The position numbers and the translations under genes were made by a program. Below are positions 40,423 to 46,215 of a stretch of 46,215 nt of DNA, one piece after another. Each line of letters starts with the position of its first letter. Position 1 is the stretch's first letter. Source of the stretch: Sulfurimonas sp. GTDB taxonomy: Bacteria > Campylobacterota > Campylobacteria > Campylobacterales > Sulfurimonadaceae. The DNA lies in contig JAERRX010000045.1 in NCBI GenBank assembly GCA_016735225.1, positions 1 to 46,215 of the forward strand, written 5' to 3'. Under the pieces are notes generated by a model. The model was given only the letters and a program-made list of their open reading frames with translations. It had not been told where the DNA came from and did not search any database.

Positions 40423-42159
40423 CTATTTATGCAAAAAACCCATCGATTTTTCATTGTCAAAGTTTGCATCTTTTTCTTTTTTTATCTCGGCAATAAACTC
40501 AGATACTGTAAAAAGAGGTTCTGGGGTTACCGCAACTTTATATGCTGTGTTTTTTATGATTATGTTGATTTGACCACCTGTTAATGGATAAGATGCTAGC
40601 TTTTTTATATCGAACTCATTATCGTATGGAGCATTTAAGGGTAGCATTTTCTCCCAAAGCTCTACTCTTTGAGCCTCTGAAGGTTTTTTAAACTCTATCT
40701 TATAGTTGAAGCGCCTTGAAAATGCTTTATCGATATTTTCTAGTAAATTTGTTGTTGCTATAAGAACACCTTTGAAGTTTTCTATCTGTTCTAAAAAGAT
40801 ATTTTGCATCTGGTTGTGCATCTGATCGGCAGAGCTATTGACCCCGCTAGACCTTGCTCCTAAAAATTGGTCGGCTTCATTTAAAAGTAAGATGGGTTCT
40901 GTTTTTGTTTTCTCGCTTAAGTCATAAAAGGTATCAAAAATTTTGCGAACATTTTTTTCACTTTCTCCCACATACATAGAGAGTATTTTAGAACAGTCAA
41001 ATGATAAGATTTGTCTTTTTAGTGACTTTGCTAGAGAGTGTGCTGTCATAGTTTTACCTGTTCCTGCATGACCATAAAAGATGATTCTTGCATCTATGCC
41101 ACTCTTTTTATCTTTTATGCCCCACTCAACAAGTCTAGCTACAACCTCTTTATCGACCTGTCTCATAAGGTTTTGCAAGGTATCTTTTGTACTCTTTGCT
41201 AAAACTACATCATCTAAAGATGTTTCACTCTCGATCAGCTCAAATATATCTTGTTCTTCTATAAGTGCATTTAGTTTTAACCTACGAACCTTTTTGTTTT
41301 TTTGCGGATGGATTATGCTCTGTAAAACATCATCAACTATATAAAAAGCTCTCGATATGCCACCAAATGGGTTTAGCATCTCTTCATAGTCTATGATTCC
41401 AGCACTTAGTAGGTTTGAGCCATCTTCTAAGAGTGAGCGATTTTTGATACGCTCATACTCATCTAGCGAGATAAGATCTATAAGAGTATTCATCTCTCTT
41501 AGTCCTGCATCTGTTGCACTATACTCTTCTCGAAGGAGAGCTAAAAAGATAACTTGCTCTTTCGTTTGAAGTTTTTTTTGTTTAAAAAATTTGTCTAAAA
41601 TAAACTTTTCAGAAGTCTGCTCTACTCTCTTTTGAATCCTCTCTTCTAAAAGTTGTAACTTTTTCTGAACTCTATCGATGCCAAGAGAATGCTCATGAAC
41701 ATTTTGGCGAATAGCACTCATCTTTTGATAAAGTTCTATTCTAAAAAACTGCTCTTGAAGATACTCTAAATGATCACTGTATGGCTTTATATCTGTCAAG
41801 TCATTATCATGCTCACCATCTTGGAGTAGCTTTAAAAAAGAGGGGGTTAAGCCCACTGCTGTATTTAAAAGCTCTAAGGGTGTCACATCTGAAATCTTTA
41901 CAGGTGTAAAGCTTTGCTGATGGATCCAGCCCAATTCTAGGAGTACTTTTATATCTATAAGATGCTCTAGATGCTCAAAGCTATCATCAGTATAAAGCTC
42001 GTTTAATAGCTCTAAAACCAATACATCGTCTTGACCTTGCATATATTTACCTGCTAAACTTTGTAAGATTAGAGCTTCATTTTCACTACATTTTAGTTGT
42101 GAAAATATTTCAACCTCATCTATTTTTTTGTTTTGTAAAAAATCAACTAATGTTTTCAA
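40423..42159 (-). CDS. AAA+ ATPase (cell-division/FtsH-like central ATPase domain)
   Basis: Walker A GHAGTGKTMTAHSLA; LLLNEADQFLGAR (Walker B-like, N for D); IATTNLLENIDKAFSRRF arginine finger. Confidence 0.88.
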   Translation of the reverse strand: MKTLVDFLQNKKIDEVEIFSQLKCSENEALILQSLAGKYMQGQDDVLVLELLNELYTDDSFEHLEHLIDIKVLLELGWIHQQSFTPVKISDVTPLELLNTAVGLTPSFLKLLQDGEHDNDLTDIKPYSDHLEYLQEQFFRIELYQKMSAIRQNVHEHSLGIDRVQKKLQLLEERIQKRVEQTSEKFILDKFFKQKKLQTKEQVIFLALLREEYSATDAGLREMNTLIDLISLDEYERIKNRSLLEDGSNLLSAGIIDYEEMLNPFGGISRAFYIVDDVLQSIIHPQKNKKVRRLKLNALIEEQDIFELIESETSLDDVVLAKSTKDTLQNLMRQVDKEVVARLVEWGIKDKKSGIDARIIFYGHAGTGKTMTAHSLAKSLKRQILSFDCSKILSMYVGESEKNVRKIFDTFYDLSEKTKTEPILLLNEADQFLGARSSGVNSSADQMHNQMQNIFLEQIENFKGVLIATTNLLENIDKAFSRRFNYKIEFKKPSEAQRVELWEKMLPLNAPYDNEFDIKKLASYPLTGGQINIIIKNTAYKVAVTPEPLFTVSEFIAEIKKEKDANFDNEKSMGFLHK

Positions 42160-42206
42160 TAATATCCTTAATATTTATAACTCTTATGTTTTGACTGCGT
42201 TTTAGC

Positions 42207-43064
42207 CTAATCTACAAAAGAGTAAAGAAGCTCTATCTCATCTTTCCATATCTTCTCATCGATGGTTTCGAGAATTAGCGGTATATCATTCACTCTATCA
42301 TCATTCATCAAAAACCTAAAAGCATCCAAGCCTATCTCGCCTTCGCCTAGAGAGTGATGTCTATCTTTTTTTGAACCTAAAGGCGGTTTTGAGTCATTTA
42401 GATGCATCCCCATTAGGTAGTTAAAACCCACTATATTTTCAAACTCTTGACATGTTTTATCATAAGCTTGTCTTGTTCTTATGTCATATCCTGAAACAAA
42501 CAGATGGCAAGTATCTATACAGATGCCAACTCTACTTTTATCTTCTACTTTGTCTATTATCTGTGCTAGATGCTCGAACTTATAACCTAAGTTACTGCCC
42601 TGCCCTGCTGTATTTTCTATAACTGCTTTTACACCCTTTGTTTTATCAAGAGCTATATTTATAGACTCAGAAATTTTACTCAAACATTCATCTTCACCTA
42701 TCTCTTTTAAGTGGCTTCCAGGGTGAAAGTTTAGTCTATCGAGACCGAGTTGTTCACAGCGTTCTAGCTCATCTATAAAAGCCATTCTACTTTTTATAAG
42801 TTTTTGCTCATCTGGGTGACCTAGGTTTATTAGGTATGAGTCATGTGGCAAAATATGTTTTGACAATATACCGCTATCATCTAAGGCTTTAAGAAATTTA
42901 TCAATGGTTTTAGCATCTAGCTCTTTTGCATCCCATCTTCTTTGGTTTTTAGTAAATAGTGCAAATGCTTTTGCCCCTATATCCTGAGCATTTTTTACCG
43001 CATTGAAAACTCCACCACTTGCAGAACAGTGTGCTCCAACAAACTTTAAATCTTTTTTACTCAT
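42207..43064 (-). CDS. nfo: Endonuclease IV
   Basis: [80 protein letters not shown]. Confidence 0.97.
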   Translation of the reverse strand: MSKKDLKFVGAHCSASGGVFNAVKNAQDIGAKAFALFTKNQRRWDAKELDAKTIDKFLKALDDSGILSKHILPHDSYLINLGHPDEQKLIKSRMAFIDELERCEQLGLDRLNFHPGSHLKEIGEDECLSKISESINIALDKTKGVKAVIENTAGQGSNLGYKFEHLAQIIDKVEDKSRVGICIDTCHLFVSGYDIRTRQAYDKTCQEFENIVGFNYLMGMHLNDSKPPLGSKKDRHHSLGEGEIGLDAFRFLMNDDRVNDIPLILETIDEKIWKDEIELLYSFVD

Positions 43065-43531
43065 TATTTTATATCCTTGATTTTTAAAATTATCTTATTT
43101 TTTTTGTCTTTGAAAAATGTACTTTTTGAACCTACTTTATAAGTTATATCTACATCATTGTTCTTTATTTTTTGTAAAAAACCATCCTGTTTTTTCAACA
43201 TACCCTTTCCATCATAAATAGCCTTTGAGAGCAGTATATTTTGTAAAATATCACTAGGGTATGTTTTGTTTAAGTACTTTTGGTTAAAAGAACTTCTACT
43301 CATACACCCCTCATCTACACATATCAGGTAGTTTATTCTAACCTTTTGTATAGAAACACCTGCACTAAAGAGTTCTAACTCTACACTCTTGGCACTATTT
43401 CTGATATAACCTAGGTCTGCGAACTTAAGTTGCGGTGACTTGATAATGATGATCTTAGTCTGAGTTTTATCATAGTTTTTTATGCTACATGCACTAAATA
43501 AAAGAACAGCTATCAAAAGTAAGTATCTCAT
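43064..43531 (-). CDS. Putative lipoprotein (HP0838-like, tentative)
   Basis: 155 aa; lipobox [13 protein letters not shown]; overlaps nfo start. Confidence 0.65.
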   Translation of the reverse strand: MRYLLLIAVLLFSACSIKNYDKTQTKIIIIKSPQLKFADLGYIRNSAKSVELELFSAGVSIQKVRINYLICVDEGCMSRSSFNQKYLNKTYPSDILQNILLSKAIYDGKGMLKKQDGFLQKIKNNDVDITYKVGSKSTFFKDKKNKIILKIKDIK

Positions 43532-43727
43532 AAATAAAATTATAGCGATAATTTCTTTCCAATATGTTATATTTTAGGTAAGTTTGTTAAAATAAACTGC
43601 AGTTTAAATCTTCACTAGGCAAATTCACTATAAATATAATAATATTTATCTCTTTTAAGCTTTAAAAATAAAAGAACAGCTAAAATCCCGTTAATCTAAA
43701 TTTAGGTTAAATAAAATAAGTCAAAGG

Positions 43728-44084
43728 ATGAAAATGGAATTTTTCATAAGAGCATATAAAAATTATGCTAATTTTAATGGTAGAGATACAAGACAGCAAT
43801 ATTGGATGTTTTATCTATTTTATGTTATTGCTTTAATTGTGTTGAGTCTTATAGATGGTCTAATAGGTACAGATGGGGCTTTAGCTGTACTTTTTACTCT
43901 TGCTTCTATACTTCCATCGATCACTAGTGCTACAAGAAGATTGCATGATACAGATAAAAGTGGATGGTGGCAGTTAGTTCTTCTAATTCCTTTTATAGGT
44001 GGTATAGTTGTGATTATTCTTCTAGCAAAAGAAGGCACTCCTAGTGAAAATCAATTTGGCTCAAATCCACTGGGTCAAAATTAA
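43728..44084 (+). CDS. DUF805 membrane protein
   Basis: FIRAYKNYANFNGRDTRQQYWMFYLF...RRLHDTDKSGWWQLVLLIPFIGGIVVIILLAKEGTPSENQFGSNP is classic DUF805. Confidence 0.93.
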   Translation: MKMEFFIRAYKNYANFNGRDTRQQYWMFYLFYVIALIVLSLIDGLIGTDGALAVLFTLASILPSITSATRRLHDTDKSGWWQLVLLIPFIGGIVVIILLAKEGTPSENQFGSNPLGQN

Positions 44085-44093
44085 TAAAAGCAT

Positions 44094-44134
44094 TTTATCT
44101 CGTTTTCAAGCTTGGGGCTTGAGAGTGAGATAAA
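44094..44134. terminator. Inverted repeat after the DUF805 gene; possible transcription terminator or structured RNA
   Basis: TTTATCTC(GTTT)TCAAGC-TTGGG-GCTTGA(GAGT)GAGATAAA: two perfect stem segments separated by a symmetric 4x4 internal loop; no strong U-tract. Confidence 0.45.
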
Positions 44135-44223
44135 TTAGTTTTGGTTTACTATAGGTTTATTTAGTACCTGAATTTTTCATTATAATTTCAGTTATAATAA
44201 ATAAAAGTATAAAAGAGTTCAAC

Positions 44224-44292
44224 ATGCAAACACCACAAAGAAAAGCTAATATTACAAAAACTATTGTGCCATCGCAAAGAGTAAAACTTTGA
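44224..44292 (+). CDS. Possible 22-aa upstream ORF overlapping the NicO-family gene start
   Basis: MQTPQRKANITKTIVPSQRVKL*; its TGA stop overlaps the TTG start at 44289. Confidence 0.3.
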   Translation: MQTPQRKANITKTIVPSQRVKL

Positions 44293-45776
44293 AAAAAATA
44301 GTTCTATTTCTGATAATACCTTTTATTCTTAATGCCTGTGCTTTGTGTTCTATCAGCATACCAAAAGTAACAGCCAATATAGACTTTAGTATTAAAAATG
44401 AAGTAGTTACCAATATGCATGCGAAGTGGACTTTTGGAGAAAAATTCACCCTACAAATATTACCTAACTATGATGAAAATGGAAATGACAAACTAGACAA
44501 AGCAGAAGTACAAGATATGCAAGAAGTACTTATGACATATATTACTCCTAGAAATCTTTTAACCGAACTCTCTATTTATACCCCAACTTCTTCAAAAAAT
44601 ATTTTATTAGTAGCAAAAAATCATAAGCTAATCTATGATAACAAACAGTTATATTTTGATTTTGATATTCCACTCTCTATAGAGTTAAAAAATGGCTCAA
44701 CACTAAAACTTGTCTTTGAAGATAGAGAGGGTTTTTTTGACTTTAAGATAGATAAGTTTGAGGACAAGAAGATAGGTGAAAACCTTTTCATCAAGTCAAA
44801 CACAAACCTAAATGCAGCATTTTTTAAAATAGTAGATGAGAATGCTAAAGTTGCTAGCACTAAACAAATCTCAAACATAGAGCAAAACAAAACACAGAAT
44901 ATAAAGCAAAACATAGAGCAAAATAAGACACAAAACATAGAAGAAAATATAACACAAAGCAAAACACAAAGCATAAAACAAAATACAGAGCAAAACAAAA
45001 CACAAAACATTGCACAAAAAGCTAACAGTTCCTATATAAATATATTGAGATCCTATCTCAAAACATACAGTGATAAGATAAAAGTTCTACTAAAAGATAT
45101 AAAAAAAGAGAGTTCTTTTTCTAGTATGCTTCTTTTGATCTTATTCTCTTTTTTATATGGTCTTTTTCATGCACTAGGGCCAGGACATGGCAAAACCCTA
45201 GTGGCTAGTTATTTTCTTGCAAATGGAGGAGGATGGCATAAGGCATTGAGTATGTCGATACGTATCGGTGTTATTCATGTTGCTGGGGCATTTGCATTGG
45301 TTATAACTAGCATGTACATAATACAAACTTTTATCAGTAAAACTCTAGGAGACACTGCTTTATATACTAGCTATATCTCTGCTACTATCATCATCTTTAT
45401 CTCACTATCGATGCTTTATAAAAAGATGTTTGCAAAGAAAAAGCATGCACACAATTGTTCATGTTGCTCCCACAAACCAACTCCAAAAAGAGGTTGGCTT
45501 GTAGCAGTTGCCGCAGGCATTGTTCCTTGTCCTGGAACTGTCATGATATTTATAATGACTTTAGTTTTAGGTAATTATCTTAGTGGATTTTTGAGTGCTA
45601 TAGCTATGTCTCTTGGCATGAGTAGTGTTATATTTATCAGTTCAATGTTAGCACAATATATACACACAAATGCATCGGAAAAATTTCATAATTTCTTTTT
45701 TATTATAGAGTATATTGCAATTTTTATTATGCTTTTCTTAGGTGTTATACTAATCATCTCTCCTGTTACAATCTAG
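44289..45776 (+). CDS. DUF1007-NicO/RcnA-type nickel/cobalt transporter fusion
   Basis: 495 aa; N-terminal DUF1007-like exported domain (IPKVTANIDFSIKNEVVTNMHAKWTFGEKFT), C-terminal polytopic domain with LFHALGPGHGKTLVASYFLANGG, His-rich loop KKKHAHNCSCCSHK, PCPGTVMIF. Confidence 0.88.
   Translation: MKKIVLFLIIPFILNACALCSISIPKVTANIDFSIKNEVVTNMHAKWTFGEKFTLQILPNYDENGNDKLDKAEVQDMQEVLMTYITPRNLLTELSIYTPTSSKNILLVAKNHKLIYDNKQLYFDFDIPLSIELKNGSTLKLVFEDREGFFDFKIDKFEDKKIGENLFIKSNTNLNAAFFKIVDENAKVASTKQISNIEQNKTQNIKQNIEQNKTQNIEENITQSKTQSIKQNTEQNKTQNIAQKANSSYINILRSYLKTYSDKIKVLLKDIKKESSFSSMLLLILFSFLYGLFHALGPGHGKTLVASYFLANGGGWHKALSMSIRIGVIHVAGAFALVITSMYIIQTFISKTLGDTALYTSYISATIIIFISLSMLYKKMFAKKKHAHNCSCCSHKPTPKRGWLVAVAAGIVPCPGTVMIFIMTLVLGNYLSGFLSAIAMSLGMSSVIFISSMLAQYIHTNASEKFHNFFFIIEYIAIFIMLFLGVILIISPVTI
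44869..45015 (+). repeat. Low-complexity imperfect repeat encoding Gln/Asn/Lys-rich linker in the NicO-family protein
   Basis: Repeated gagcaaaacaaaacacaaaacata-like units (EQNKTQNIKQNIEQNKTQNIEENITQSKTQSIKQNTEQNKTQNIAQK). Confidence 0.8.
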
Positions 45777-45822
45777 TCTCTATTGTTCACAGGGGTGTAA
45801 CTGTGCAAAGTAAACATTTCAT

Positions 45823-45897
45823 AACCCTGTCATCCTCAGAATTTCACAACTCTGTCATCCTCAGAATTTCACAACTCCGTCATCCTCAGAATTTCAC
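45823..45897. repeat. Three tandem copies of a 25-bp unit (AACTCYGTCATCCTCAGAATTTCAC), followed by a partial fourth
   Basis: Copies at 45823-45847, 45848-45872, 45873-45897 differ by one or two bases; the fourth (45898 onward) runs into the palindrome. Confidence 0.9.
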
Positions 45898-45899
45898 AA

Positions 45900-45963
45900 C
45901 TCCGTCATCCTCAGCTTGACTGGGGATCTAGCTAGACTCCCAGTCAAGCTGAGAGTGACGGAG
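45900..45963. repeat. Long palindromic (REP/MITE-like) element
   Basis: CTCCGTCATCCTCAGCTTGACTGGGG-ATCTAGCTAGAC-TCCCAGTCAAGCTGAGAGTGACGGAG: ~26-bp arms with only a few mismatches. Confidence 0.85.
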
Positions 45964-46098
45964 TAAGAAACATTTCGATCCATGTAAGCATTTCAAACTC
46001 TTTCAAGCTAAGAACAACAGTCATATAATATGACTTTATAAACAGTAGCCGTTTTGTTCAATATTTAGATATTCGATCACAAGGGGTGTAACTTTTGT

Positions 46099-46215
46099 TT
46101 ATTTTATAAAAATATCCAATGCCTTAGAAACAGTTAAAAAGAATCCCATCATTCCCATAAGCATAAACATATTTTTGTTAAGTGCTTTTTGGATAGTATG
46201 TTCTATTTTTTCATT
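46099..46215 (-). CDS. C-terminal part of a small membrane protein, truncated at window end
   Basis: Minus strand reads ..NEKIEHTIQKALNKNMFMLMGMMGFFLTVSKALDIFIK* with the frame open to the window edge. Confidence 0.4.
   Translation of the reverse strand, partial: NEKIEHTIQKALNKNMFMLMGMMGFFLTVSKALDIFIK

Noticed and set aside
43593-43606. 14-bp perfect palindrome TAAACTGCAGTTTA
   Set aside because: Short AT-rich palindrome with no clear regulatory context; likely chance, though an operator upstream of DUF805 cannot be excluded.
44633-45010. Minus-strand ORF with Cys/Phe repeats (MFCVLFCSVFCFMLCVLLC...)
   Set aside because: Antisense reading of the NicO linker repeat; the plus-strand gene explains the region.
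45823-45963. CRISPR array
   Set aside because: The 25-bp units are directly tandem with no unique spacers, and no cas genes are present.

Overview
The window is AT-rich and looks like a Campylobacterota (Sulfurimonas-like) chromosome, judged from a nuo operon in which nuoE/nuoF are replaced by HP1264/HP1265-type genes. The standout is a diversity-generating retroelement (DGR) on the minus strand at about 4.6-7.9 kb. It has a reverse transcriptase with GLPIGNLTSQ and YVDD motifs, an Avd-like accessory protein, a 141-bp template repeat (TR, 6096-6236) abutting the RT start codon, and two 141-bp variable repeats (VR1 4611-4751; VR2 6734-6874). Each VR is the 3' end of a secreted DUF1566/Lcl_C (C-type-lectin-like) target gene. 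By hand alignment, 25 of 26 VR/TR mismatches fall on TR adenines (coding strand), which is the DGR mutagenesis signature. The DGR sits in a roughly 16-kb same-strand block of signal-peptide proteins: FGE-sulfatase-like and DUF1566-like proteins, a cytochrome-c fusion that shares its N-terminal module with one DGR target, and an FtsX/LolCDE/MacB-like ABC transporter with two permeases and one ATPase. This suggests a diversified envelope or surface system. The rest is mostly housekeeping: alr, agmatine deiminase, a TonB receptor, ispG, miaA, nuoA-N, an AAA ATPase, nfo, DUF805 and a NicO/RcnA-type transporter. There is also an intergenic tandem and palindromic repeat near 45.8-45.96 kb. All calls come from reading the sequence and recalling protein families; no database searches were run.
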